A stretch of DNA of 64,000 nucleotides from Calidifontimicrobium sp035325925 (GTDB lineage: Bacteria; Pseudomonadota; Gammaproteobacteria; Burkholderiales; Burkholderiaceae_C): assembly GCF_035325925.1 (NCBI RefSeq), contig NZ_DAOKZA010000018.1, forward strand, positions 1 to 64,000. The letters run 5' to 3'. A program made the position numbers and the translations under genes. Shown piece after piece: positions 16,192 to 25,274 of this stretch. The notes under the pieces were generated by a model. That model was not told where the DNA came from. It ran no database searches and saw only the letters and a program-made list of their open reading frames with translations. Position 1 is the stretch's first letter, and each line of letters opens with the position of its first letter.

Positions 16192-17999
16192 CAGTCTTCG
16201 ACCTGGAGGATGGCCAGGAAGGCCTCTTGCGGCACCTCGACGGTGCCGATCTGCTTCATGCGCTTCTTGCCGGCCTTCTGCTTTTCGAGCAGCTTGCGCT
16301 TGCGGGTGATGTCGCCGCCGTAACATTTTGCCAGCACGTTCTTGCGCAGCGCCTTGATGTTCTCGCGCGCGATGATGTTGGCGCCGATCGCCGCCTGGAT
16401 CGCCACGTCGTACATCTGCCGCGGAATCTGCTCGCGCATCTTGGCCGCCACCGCGCGGCCGCGGAACTGCGCCTGCGAGCGGTGCACGATCATCGCCAGG
16501 GGGTCGACGCGCTCGCCGTTGATCAGGATGTCGACCTTCACGACGTCGGCGGCGCGGTACTCCTTGAACTCGTAGTCCATGCTCGCGTAACCGCGCGACA
16601 CCGACTTCAGCTTGTCGAAGAAGTCGAGCACGATCTCGGCCAGCGGCAGCTCGTAGGTCAGGTGCACCTGCTTGCCGTGGTAGGCCATGTTGACCTGGAT
16701 GCCGCGCTTCTGGTTGGCCAGCGTCATCACCGGGCCGACGCAGTCCTGCGGCATGTACAGCTGCACCGTCACGATCGGCTCGCGGATCTCGCGGATACGG
16801 CCGACGTCGGGCATCTTGCTCGGGTTCTCCACCTGCAGCACGGTGCCGTCGTTCAGCTCCACCTCGTAGACCACGCTGGGCGCGGTGGTCACCAGGTCCT
16901 GGTCGAATTCGCGTTCGAGGCGCTCCTGCACGATCTCCATGTGCAGCAGCCCGAGGAAGCCGCAGCGGAAGCCGAAGCCCAGCGCCTGGCTCACCTCGGG
17001 TTCGTAGCGCAGGCTGGAGTCGTTGAGCTTGAGCTTCTCGAGTGCGTCGCGCAGCTGGTCGTACTCGCTCGCCTCGGTGGGGTACAGGCCCGCAAAGACC
17101 TGCGGCTGGATCTCCTTGAAGCCGGGCAGCGGTTCGCTGGCCGGCCCGGCGTTGTTCGGCAGCTTCTTCTCCAGCGTCACGGTGTCACCGACCTTGGCCG
17201 CGGCGAGCTCCTTGATGCCGGCGATCAGGAAGCCGACCTCGCCGGCGCGCAGCAGCTCGCGCGGCTCGCTCTTGGGCGTGAAGACGCCCATCTGCTCCAG
17301 CGGGTAGACGGTGTGGGTGGCCATCAGGCGGATGCGGTCGCCCTTCCTCAGTTCGCCGTCGACCACGCGCACCAGCATCACCACGCCGACGTAGTTGTCG
17401 AACCAGGCGTCGATGATCATCGCGCGCGGCGGTCCGTCGGGGTTGCCGCGCGGCGACGGCATGCGGGCGATCACCGCCTCGAGGATGTCGTCGATGCCCT
17501 CGCCGGTCTTCGCCGAGCACGGGATCGCGTCGGACGCGTCGATGCCGATCACGTCCTCGATCTCGCGCTTCGCGCCTTCGGGGTCGGCCTGCGGCAGGTC
17601 CATCTTGTTGAGCACCGGCACGACCTCGACGCCGAGGTCGAGCGCGGTGTAGCAGTTGGCCACCGTCTGCGCCTCGACGCCCTGGCTGGCGTCGACCACC
17701 AGCAGCGCGCCCTCGCACGCCGACAGCGAGCGGCTGACTTCGTACGAGAAGTCCACGTGCCCGGGCGTGTCGATCAGGTTGAGCTGGTACGTCCTGCCAT
17801 TGCGCGCGGTGTAGTGCAGCGCGGCGGTCTGCGCCTTGATCGTGATGCCGCGCTCGCGCTCGATGTCCATCGAGTCGAGCACCTGCGCCTCCATCTCGCG
17901 GTCGGACAGCCCGCCGCAGCGCTGGATCAGGCGGTCGGCGAGCGTGCTCTTGCCGTGATCGATGTGGGCGATGATGGAGAAGTTGCGGATGTGGTCCAT
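16191..17999 (-). CDS. lepA: Elongation factor 4 (LepA)
   Basis: This 602-residue ribosome-bound translational GTPase has a normal length. The motifs are AHIDHGKSTLADRLIQ (G1), RGITIKAQT (G2), DTPGHVDF (G3) and NKMDLPQADPE (G4). The LepA-specific C-terminal domain carries CYGGDITRKRKLLEKQKAGK. It first gene of the lepA-lepB-DUF4845-rnc-era run. An intrinsic terminator lies about 180 bp upstream, so lepA should have its own promoter in 18000-18180, but I could not find a convincing one. Confidence 0.97.
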   Translation of the reverse strand: MDHIRNFSIIAHIDHGKSTLADRLIQRCGGLSDREMEAQVLDSMDIERERGITIKAQTAALHYTARNGRTYQLNLIDTPGHVDFSYEVSRSLSACEGALLVVDASQGVEAQTVANCYTALDLGVEVVPVLNKMDLPQADPEGAKREIEDVIGIDASDAIPCSAKTGEGIDDILEAVIARMPSPRGNPDGPPRAMIIDAWFDNYVGVVMLVRVVDGELRKGDRIRLMATHTVYPLEQMGVFTPKSEPRELLRAGEVGFLIAGIKELAAAKVGDTVTLEKKLPNNAGPASEPLPGFKEIQPQVFAGLYPTEASEYDQLRDALEKLKLNDSSLRYEPEVSQALGFGFRCGFLGLLHMEIVQERLEREFDQDLVTTAPSVVYEVELNDGTVLQVENPSKMPDVGRIREIREPIVTVQLYMPQDCVGPVMTLANQKRGIQVNMAYHGKQVHLTYELPLAEIVLDFFDKLKSVSRGYASMDYEFKEYRAADVVKVDILINGERVDPLAMIVHRSQAQFRGRAVAAKMREQIPRQMYDVAIQAAIGANIIARENIKALRKNVLAKCYGGDITRKRKLLEKQKAGKKRMKQIGTVEVPQEAFLAILQVED

Positions 18000-18180
18000 C
18001 GGTTTGGGCAGGGCATGACGGCCGGAGGGCGACGCGACGACGGGAGCCGCATCGCGCCGGCGCGCCAGCGGTTCATTCGGTCGCGCGTGGCTTCGGCCGG
18101 CGTGTCGCGCGATCGATCACGGGGCCGCGACGCTGCACGACGAAGCGCTCGCACCGCGTCCCGCGGCGTGCGCCGAGGGC

Positions 18181-18216
18181 AAAAAAATAAGGCGCGCCGA
18201 AGAGGTGACGCGCCTT
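18181..18216 (-). terminator. Intrinsic terminator upstream of lepA
   Basis: On the minus strand, AAGGCGCG and CGCGCCTT form a perfect 8-bp stem with a 12-nt loop, followed by A and then seven T's. This is one of only two textbook rho-independent terminators I found in the window. It separates the rpoE-rseA-rseB-degP transcription unit (or the candidate small RNA) from lepA. Confidence 0.85.
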
Positions 18217-18247
18217 CCAACAAAACGTATGGCAACTGCTTGTTGGG
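18181..18247 (-). ncRNA. Candidate small RNA, about 67 nt, two adjacent hairpins and a U-tract
   Basis: Read on the minus strand, a TACAAT -10 (18258-18253) is followed about 6 nt later by a hairpin with arms TTGTTGG/CCAACAA on the plus strand (18240-18246 and 18217-18223). A second hairpin is directly adjacent (arms at 18209-18216 and 18189-18196), then seven T's (18187-18181). The 12-nt loop of the second hairpin contains UCACCUC, identical to part of the anti-Shine-Dalgarno end of 16S rRNA. No good -35 was found. It could instead be the processed 3' end of a degP transcript. No match to a known RNA family is claimed. Confidence 0.5.
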
Positions 18248-18252
18248 CTTTT

Positions 18253-18258
18253 ATTGTA
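18253..18258 (-). promoter_or_regulatory. -10-like TACAAT in front of the candidate small RNA
   Basis: TACAAT on the minus strand lies 6 bp before the first hairpin of the candidate small RNA. The -35 position at 17-bp spacing reads GTCTCC, far from consensus. The spacing to the hairpin supports a start near 18247-18246. Confidence 0.4.
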
Positions 18259-18368
18259 GCCAAAAGGACCGGGCTGGAGACCGCGCCAATGCTTGATTTG
18301 CGGCCGTTGCAGCCCGCCAACAGGCGAATGTTGTCAACAGAAAATCCACAGGTTCGGTGCGTTCCATG

Positions 18369-18384
18369 GTGTGAGCGCTCGCAC
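18369..18384. promoter_or_regulatory. LacI-family operator-like palindrome
   Basis: GTGTGAGCGCTCGCAC is a near-perfect 16-bp palindrome with one mismatched pair, centred on GAGCGCTC. It shares TGTGAGCGCTC with the symmetric lac operator. No LacI-family regulator or sugar gene is nearby, so its role is unknown. Confidence 0.35.
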
Positions 18385-18633
18385 GCTCAGTGGTACCCCT
18401 TCGATGAGAGAAACGAGCCGTTGAAACGCATCATTGTAGACGCCGGCGCGATCAATCCTCGACCTCTGGCGCGAGTTCCAAAGCGAACACTCACATCAAA
18501 CGCTACGCGTGGCCCACATCCGGCCAGCGACCATCCCGCATGCTGGAAAGACCCGCTGCGCTGCTCGGATCTGTCGCAGACCGCGGGTGGCCCTGACTCC
18601 TCGCGGACGCGGGCGCCGGACCGGCGCCGCGGT

Positions 18634-20067
18634 TCAGCCGCGCGGGCGCACGACGAGGTAGTTCACCCAGTCGCCGCGCCGCACCATCAGGCTGACCGGC
18701 TTTTCCTTGTCGACCTTGCCGACGACGCTGTTGAACTGCTTTGCGTCGCCGATCTCGCTGTTGTTGACCGACAGGATCACGTCGCCCTCGCGCAGCCCGG
18801 CGCGTGCCGCAGGCCCCTCGACCGCAGCCACCACCACGCCACCGCGCAGCTTGAGTTCGCGCTTCTGCGCCTCGCTCAGGTCGTTGACGGCGACACCGAT
18901 CGCGGTGGTCTGCGCCGGCGCCGGCGTCGTCGTCTGCGCGACGCGGCGCGGACGGTCGGGCTCGAACTCCGCCACGGCGACACTCAGATCTCGGTAACTG
19001 CCGCGACGGAAGACCTGCACCTTCGATTGCGTCCCGGGTGCGGTGCCGCCGATCATGCGCGGCAGGTCGATCGACTTGTCGACCGCCTTGCCGTCGACGC
19101 GCACGATGATGTCGCCCGCCTCGATGCCGGCCTTGTCGGCCGGGCCACCGCTCTCGACGCTTTGCACCAGCGCGCCGCGCGCCTCGCCCAGGCCGATCGC
19201 CTCGGCGACCTCCTTGGTCACCGGCGCGATCTGCACGCCGATGCGCCCGCGAATCACACGCCCGTGCTGGCGCAGCTGCTCGGACACGCGCACCGCCTCG
19301 TCGATCGGGATCGCGAACGAGATGCCCATGAAGCCGCCCGAGCGGCTGTAGATCTGCGAGTTGATGCCGACGACCTCGCCGCGCAGGTTCAGCAGCGGAC
19401 CGCCCGAGTTGCCGGGGTTGATCGCGACGTCGGTCTGGATGAACGGCAGGAAGTCGCCGGTGTCGCGCTGCTTGGCGCTGACGATGCCCGCGGTCACGGT
19501 GTTCTCGAGTCCGAACGGCGAGCCGATCGCGACCACCCACTCGCCGACCCTGAGCTTGCTGACGTCGCCGATCTTCACCGCCGGCAACCCGCTCGCGTCG
19601 ACCTTGACCACCGCGACGTCGGTGCGCCGGTCCGACCCGACGATCCTGGCCTTGAACTCGCGGCGGTCGGGCAGCGTGACGATGACCTCGTCGGCGCCCT
19701 CGACCACGTGCGCGTTGGTCATCACGTAGCCGTCGGCGCTGATGATGAAGCCAGAGCCGACGCCACGCTGTGCCGGTTCGTCGTCCCCCGGCGCACCGCG
19801 CGGTCCGGGCCGGCCCGGCAGCGGGATCCCGAAGCGGCGGAAGAACTCCTCGAGGTTGGGGTCCAGCTCGGGCAGCGCACGGGACACCTGGCGCCCGCGC
19901 TCGAGCGTGCGGATGTTCACCACCGCCGGGCTCACGCGCTCGGCCAGTTCGGTGAAGTCGGGCAGCACGACCTGCTGTGCGGCGACCGACGCGGGCCACG
20001 ACAGCACCAGTGCCGCGGCAAGGGTGGCACAGGCCGCGATGCGCTTGGACGGCTGGAACATGGACAT
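18634..20067 (-). CDS. degP: Periplasmic serine protease DegP/MucD
   Basis: This 477-residue HtrA-family protease-chaperone has a signal peptide with likely cleavage after residue 30 (ASVAA/QQ). The triad is His120 (TNAHVV), Asp150 (RRTDVAVVKV) and Ser221 (GNSGGPLL). Two PDZ domains follow, the first near residues 265-370 and the second near 385-470, separated by a Thr/Pro/Ala linker. It degrades misfolded envelope proteins. Position after rpoE-rseA-rseB identifies it as the MucD-type member of the sigma-E cluster, so stress induction is expected. It is 55 bp after rseB. Confidence 0.95.
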   Translation of the reverse strand: MSMFQPSKRIAACATLAAALVLSWPASVAAQQVVLPDFTELAERVSPAVVNIRTLERGRQVSRALPELDPNLEEFFRRFGIPLPGRPGPRGAPGDDEPAQRGVGSGFIISADGYVMTNAHVVEGADEVIVTLPDRREFKARIVGSDRRTDVAVVKVDASGLPAVKIGDVSKLRVGEWVVAIGSPFGLENTVTAGIVSAKQRDTGDFLPFIQTDVAINPGNSGGPLLNLRGEVVGINSQIYSRSGGFMGISFAIPIDEAVRVSEQLRQHGRVIRGRIGVQIAPVTKEVAEAIGLGEARGALVQSVESGGPADKAGIEAGDIIVRVDGKAVDKSIDLPRMIGGTAPGTQSKVQVFRRGSYRDLSVAVAEFEPDRPRRVAQTTTPAPAQTTAIGVAVNDLSEAQKRELKLRGGVVVAAVEGPAARAGLREGDVILSVNNSEIGDAKQFNSVVGKVDKEKPVSLMVRRGDWVNYLVVRPRG

Positions 20068-20122
20068 CGACGAACTCTCCCGATCGAATCGAAGACGACC
20101 GCGGCCGGACGACGCGGCGCAT

Positions 20123-21124
20123 TCAGCGCCGGCGTGTCAGGGCCTCGGCGAACTGCATCACGGTCGACATCGGCACGTCGCCCATCACCGTGACCCACCA
20201 CTGGTCGAGCCGCTTCATCAGCGTGTGCGTGGCCCCGATCGCCGTGTGCCCGGGGCGGTGCCGACCCTCGCGGTACGGCTCGATGAACACCGACACGTGC
20301 GTCAGGCCGTCCGAGTACACGGTCTGCAGCACCGGCAGTCCGTGCGCCTGCGCGTCGCCCGTGTCGACGACGCGGCGCACGCAGCTGACCTGTCGGAAAC
20401 CCTCCACCGGCTCGAGCTGCCAGCCCTCGGCGGCGAGGTCGGTGGCGCCGACGTCGGGTCGCAGCACGCGGTAACCGGCGAGCTTGCGCATCGGCTTGAG
20501 CACGCTGTCGGGCTGCGGCCTGACGCCGATGGTCACGTCGCTGAACGAAGCGCTCTCGAGCACGCGGCCGTCGGCGCCGATGACGTCGGTGCGCAGCAGC
20601 AACCCGCTGCGGCGTTCGACCCACAGGCGCTGCGCGAAGCGCCGAGTGTCGCGCGGCTGCAGCACGTACACCGACGCGTCATGGCCGGCCACGCGCCCTT
20701 CGCCCTCGGCACGCAACTCGTAGCGCTCGAACAGCGCGTCGTCGGGCTGCGCCCGCAGCAGCGACGGCAGCGTGTGGCTGGCGTCGCGTTGCTCGACCAC
20801 GGCCACCTTCTGCGCGGGCCAGACCGTGTGCACCAGGTCGTTGTGGCGATACACGAGCCGCGCCTCGCCATCGAGCAGTTCGACACGTTCGAACTGCTGC
20901 CGACCCTCGCAGAAGTGCGCGATGCGCGAGCTGCTCATCGCGCCGCCGACCGTCGACACCAGCGTGCCCTGGTAGTTGCCGAAGGCGACGGCCTCGTAGA
21001 CTCGCTCGATCCAGCCGCGCGCGTCCAGCGGCGGGCCGTCGGACGGCGGCGCCGCCGCGGCCATCGAAGTCCAGCCGGCCAGTGCCGCTGCCGCCAGCCA
21101 GACGCGCCAGTGCCGCAACGCCAT
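20123..21124 (-). CDS. rseB: Sigma-E regulatory protein RseB/MucB
   Basis: This 333-residue periplasmic protein has a signal peptide (MALRHWRVWLAAAALAGWTSMAAAA). The MucB/RseB N-terminal domain is recognisable from YEAVAFGNYQGTLVSTVGG. The C-terminal domain includes the typical GWQLEPVEGFRQ and GDVPMSTVMQFAEAL. It binds RseA and protects it from DegS cleavage until envelope stress or LPS intermediates release it. It starts 9 bp after rseA. Confidence 0.93.
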   Translation of the reverse strand: MALRHWRVWLAAAALAGWTSMAAAAPPSDGPPLDARGWIERVYEAVAFGNYQGTLVSTVGGAMSSSRIAHFCEGRQQFERVELLDGEARLVYRHNDLVHTVWPAQKVAVVEQRDASHTLPSLLRAQPDDALFERYELRAEGEGRVAGHDASVYVLQPRDTRRFAQRLWVERRSGLLLRTDVIGADGRVLESASFSDVTIGVRPQPDSVLKPMRKLAGYRVLRPDVGATDLAAEGWQLEPVEGFRQVSCVRRVVDTGDAQAHGLPVLQTVYSDGLTHVSVFIEPYREGRHRPGHTAIGATHTLMKRLDQWWVTVMGDVPMSTVMQFAEALTRRR

Positions 21125-21133
21125 GACCGGGCG

Positions 21134-21730
21134 TCAGCGTTGCGGCACCGCGGTCGCGGTGCTGCGCACCACGCCGCCGGGCACCAGCGCCGCACTCGGC
21201 CCGTACTGCTTGTGCGCCTCGAGATAGCGGTCCAGCCGCGCATCGCGGATCAGCACGCCCTCGACGCCGGCGAGCGGCGCGGGGCGATCGGTCGACACAC
21301 GCACCGCCGCGGCCGGCTGCGCCGCGATCACGGCACCCGGGCTGTCGCCGGGGGCGGCGAGCCGGGTCACGACCATCACGCCGGCCACCGCGGCGAATCC
21401 TGCAGCGACCACCATCGGCGCCATCCACCCGCGACGACGGTGGCGCACCGGCGAGGCCACCGTCGCCGCCGGCGCCAGCACCACCGGCTCGTCGGCCAAC
21501 CGGCGCCGCAGCGCGTGCAGGAACGCTTCGTCGCGCGCGCCGTCGTGGGCCAAGTCCTCGGAACGCATCACGTCGCCGATCAGGTGGTAGGCATGCCAGG
21601 TCACGCGCAACTGCGCGTCGTCGCGCCAGTCGCGACACAGCGCCGCCGCGTCGCCTTCGGCGAGGTCGCCGTCCATCAGCGCCGACAACCGCTGCCGCTG
21701 ACGTTCCTCGTTCAACCGGTCCACCATCAT
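21134..21730 (-). CDS. rseA: Anti-sigma-E factor RseA/MucA
   Basis: This 198-residue single-pass membrane protein begins MMVDRLNEERQRQRLSALMDG, the usual RseA N-terminal sigma-binding region. It has one membrane segment (WMAPMVVAAGFAAVAGVMVV) and a periplasmic tail for RseB. A GGAG site precedes two consecutive ATGs (21730 and 21727); spacing slightly favours the second. It holds RpoE inactive at the membrane and is degraded on envelope stress. It lies 28 bp after rpoE. Confidence 0.92.
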   Translation of the reverse strand: MMVDRLNEERQRQRLSALMDGDLAEGDAAALCRDWRDDAQLRVTWHAYHLIGDVMRSEDLAHDGARDEAFLHALRRRLADEPVVLAPAATVASPVRHRRRGWMAPMVVAAGFAAVAGVMVVTRLAAPGDSPGAVIAAQPAAAVRVSTDRPAPLAGVEGVLIRDARLDRYLEAHKQYGPSAALVPGGVVRSTATAVPQR

Positions 21731-21758
21731 GCACTCCAGCCCATTGCGTCCCACCCCG

Positions 21759-22364
21759 TCACCAGCGCTCGCCGTCCCGGGTGCCCAGCAGCGGCCGCAG
21801 GCGCTCGGCGATCGCCTCGCGCGCGCGGAAGATGCGGGAACGCACCGTGCCGATCGGGCAGTTCATCGCTTCGGCGATCTCTTCGTAGCTCAGTCCTTCG
21901 ATCTCGCGCAGCGTGATCGCCTGGCGCAGGTCGTCGGACAGGGCCTCGATGGCGGCATTCACGGTCGCCGCCACCTGCTTGCTCGCCAGCACCGCGTCGG
22001 GGGTCTCGCCGTCGGTTAGTTCGTTCTCCACGCGGGAAGTTTCGTCGCCGTCATCGCCGGCCGGTCGCGCCGCCTCGGACACCAGCGGGTCGCGCTTGAG
22101 TTCGACCAGCGCCTTCTTCGCGGTATTCACCGCGATGCGGTACAGCCAGGTGTAGAACGCGCTGTCGCCACGGAACTGCGGCAGGGCGCGGTAGGCGCGA
22201 ATGAACGTCTCCTGCGCGATGTCCGGCACCAGGTCGACGTCGCGCACCATGCGCGCGATCAGCCGCTCGACACGGCGCTGGTACTTGACGACGAGCATCT
22301 CGAAGGCGCGCGTGTCGCCCCGCTTGACACGCTCGATCAGCTGGGCGTCGGCTTCGGCGCTCAT
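21759..22364 (-). CDS. rpoE: RNA polymerase sigma factor RpoE (AlgU type)
   Basis: This 201-residue group 4 sigma factor has region 2 with FEMLVVKYQRRVERLIARMV and DIAQETFIRAYRALPQFRG. Region 4 has AITLREIEGLSYEEIAEAM and CPIGTVRSRIFRAREAI. The two are joined by an acidic linker (GDDGDETSRVENELTDGE). It heads the rpoE-rseA-rseB-degP cluster. No GGAACTT/TCnGA-type autoregulatory promoter was seen upstream, so it may be read through from the fab genes or use a divergent promoter sequence. Confidence 0.95.
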   Translation of the reverse strand: MSAEADAQLIERVKRGDTRAFEMLVVKYQRRVERLIARMVRDVDLVPDIAQETFIRAYRALPQFRGDSAFYTWLYRIAVNTAKKALVELKRDPLVSEAARPAGDDGDETSRVENELTDGETPDAVLASKQVAATVNAAIEALSDDLRQAITLREIEGLSYEEIAEAMNCPIGTVRSRIFRAREAIAERLRPLLGTRDGERW

Positions 22365-22385
22365 CGTCGGGTCGGGGTCTGACGC

Positions 22386-22841
22386 TCAGATCCGCGTGCC
22401 GGCCAGCGGCTGCGGCTCGGGCCGGCGCGCGAACAGCGCGCAGCGCAAGGCGTGCCAGCACGACGCCTGTCGCCTGCGCGACAACGGCCACCAGCGGCGG
22501 CGCCCGTCACTGCCGTCGAAGCGCAGCAGCATCCAGCCGTCGAGGTCCAGCGCCACGTCGACCGCGCCGACCAGCGGCGTGGACGCCCCGTCGGCCAGCA
22601 GCGACCACGCGCGACCGTCCCAGCGCAACCGGCCCGGTGAACGAACGCGTGCAGCGCCCCAGCCGGCCAACGCGCCGGTGCAGGCGGCGACGCCGACGGC
22701 CACGGCGATCGCCGGCGCCTGCAGCCAGGCCAGGCCCCAGCCGACCAACGACGCGGCGGCCGCGGCGCACAGGCAGGACAGCGCCCAGCGGGTCGCCGGG
22801 TCGTCGTCGAGTCCGACGTCGACCGCCGGCGCCGTGTCCAT
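22386..22841 (-). CDS. YgfX/CptA-like inner membrane protein
   Basis: This 151-residue protein has two closely spaced hydrophobic segments (about residues 20-62). The C-terminal domain GRLRWDGRAWSLL...GWMLLRFDG...RRRWWPLSR resembles the E. coli YgfX pattern GRLRWQGQEWS...LRLRSDGGKRQHLWL. YgfX (CptA) is a small inner membrane protein reported to affect MreB and FtsZ. The match is by eye and moderate. Unlike E. coli, it is not next to a SdhE-like gene but lies between fabF and rpoE. Confidence 0.6.
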   Translation of the reverse strand: MDTAPAVDVGLDDDPATRWALSCLCAAAAASLVGWGLAWLQAPAIAVAVGVAACTGALAGWGAARVRSPGRLRWDGRAWSLLADGASTPLVGAVDVALDLDGWMLLRFDGSDGRRRWWPLSRRRQASCWHALRCALFARRPEPQPLAGTRI

Positions 22842-22955
22842 CGTGGTGGCCGCGGCAGCTTCAGTCGCCGCGGCGGCCGGCCCGCCGCGCGCAGCAGTTC
22901 GCCCCGCGGGCGAGGTCGCACGCGGCTCGGAGTCCGGCGAAGGCCACGCGCCGGT

Positions 22956-24200
<1,245 letters not shown>

Positions 24201-24207
24201 GCGTGCA

Positions 24208-24447
24208 TCAGGCCTTCTGGTGCTTCATCGCGTAGTCGATCGCCAGTTGCACCGTGGTGATCTTCTCGGCTTCCTCGTCGGGGATCTCGATGCCGAACTC
24301 GTCCTCGAGCGCCATCACCAGTTCGACGGTGTCGAGCGAATCGGCGCCCAGGTCGGCGACGAAGGCCTTCTCGTTGGTGACCTCGGCCTCGGACACGCCG
24401 AGCTGTTCGGCGATGATTTTCTTGACGCGCGCTTCGATATCGCTCAT
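24208..24447 (-). CDS. acpP: Acyl carrier protein
   Basis: This 79-residue acidic protein carries the phosphopantetheine attachment Ser37 in LGADSLDTVELVMALEDEF. The start MSDIEARVKK is fixed by a strong GGAGGAG site just upstream; an in-frame upstream ATG is not needed. It carries acyl intermediates for the Fab enzymes around it and for LPS and phospholipid synthesis. Its activator AcpS is encoded 12 kb away in the same window. Confidence 0.97.
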   Translation of the reverse strand: MSDIEARVKKIIAEQLGVSEAEVTNEKAFVADLGADSLDTVELVMALEDEFGIEIPDEEAEKITTVQLAIDYAMKHQKA

Positions 24448-24518
24448 GACTCCTCCGGGAGTGGATTGCAAAAAACGGCGCTGATTTTAGCCGGCCCCGT
24501 CGGGCGCACCGGCCGGCC

Positions 24519-25274
24519 TCAGCCCATGTACATGCCGCCGTTGACGTGCAGTTCGGTGCCGGTGATGTAGCCGGCGGCAGGCGAGGCGAGGAAGGCGACT
24601 GCCTCGGCGACCTCGTCGGGCGAGCCCAGGCGCCCGAGCGGGATCTGCTGCAGCAGCGCCGCGCGCTGCGCCTCGGGCAGCGCGTCGGTCATGTCGGTGG
24701 CGATGAAACCCGGCGCGACGCAGTTGACGGTGATGCCACGGCTGCCGAGCTCGCGTGCCAGCGCGCGCGTCATGCCGGCCACGCCGGCCTTCGCCGCCGC
24801 GTAGTTGGCCTGCCCCGGGTTGCCGCTGGCGCCGACCACCGAGGTGATGTTGACGATGCGCCCATAACGCTGCTTCATCATCGGCCGCATCACCGCGCGG
24901 CTGGCGCGGAACACCGCCTTCAGGTTGGTGTCGAGCACCGCGTCCCAGTCGGCGTCCTTCATGCGCATCGCCAGCGTGTCGCGCGTGATGCCGGCGTTGT
25001 TGACGAGGATGTGGATCGCGCCGTGCCGCTGGACGAGCGTGTCGACCGCGGCGTCGACGCCGGCGGCGTCGTTGACGTCGAGCACGACGCCGGCGCAGCC
25101 TTCGTGCGCTGCCAGCGCCTGCGCGATGCCCTGCGCGCCGGCTTCGCTGGTGGCGCTGCCGGTGACCTTGACGCCGCGGCCCGCCAGCGCCAGCGCGATC
25201 GCGCGCCCGATGCCACGCGACGCACCGGTGACCAGCGCGACCTGACCGCCCAGCGCCGGGGCGTCGGCGCTCAT
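24519..25274 (-). CDS. fabG: 3-oxoacyl-[acyl-carrier-protein] reductase
   Basis: This 251-residue short-chain dehydrogenase has the NADPH-binding TGASRGIG, the NNAG motif, the catalytic Ser in NITSVVG, Tyr-x3-Lys in ANYAAAKAG, and the FabG C-terminus TGTELHVNGGMYM. It performs the first reduction in each elongation cycle. Its ATG overlaps the fabD stop (ATGA). Confidence 0.97.
   Translation of the reverse strand: MSADAPALGGQVALVTGASRGIGRAIALALAGRGVKVTGSATSEAGAQGIAQALAAHEGCAGVVLDVNDAAGVDAAVDTLVQRHGAIHILVNNAGITRDTLAMRMKDADWDAVLDTNLKAVFRASRAVMRPMMKQRYGRIVNITSVVGASGNPGQANYAAAKAGVAGMTRALARELGSRGITVNCVAPGFIATDMTDALPEAQRAALLQQIPLGRLGSPDEVAEAVAFLASPAAGYITGTELHVNGGMYMG

Larger units (their letters stand above)
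18000..18633. other. Long intergenic region between degP and lepA
   Basis: No protein gene is supported in these 634 bases. From about 18181 to 18500 the sequence is clearly poorer in GC than its surroundings. It holds a minus-strand candidate small RNA with terminator (18181-18258), a LacI-operator-like palindrome (18369-18384), a second CTACAAT motif on the minus strand (18433-18438) and a weak DnaA-box-like site near 18341-18350. The part next to lepA (18000-18180) shows no clear motif. Confidence 0.7.

Noticed and set aside
18331..18350. DnaA-box-like AAATCCACA and a TTGACA on the minus strand
   Set aside because: A single 7-of-9 match does not make an origin, and TTGACA has no -10 at proper spacing.
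18480..18490. GGAACT on the minus strand as a sigma-E -35 for downstream genes
   Set aside because: No TCnGA/TCAAA-type -10 at 15-17 bp.
22849..22874. Dyad GCCGCGG/CCGCGGC between fabF and the YgfX-like gene
   Set aside because: No T-run, and such dyads are common by chance at this GC content.
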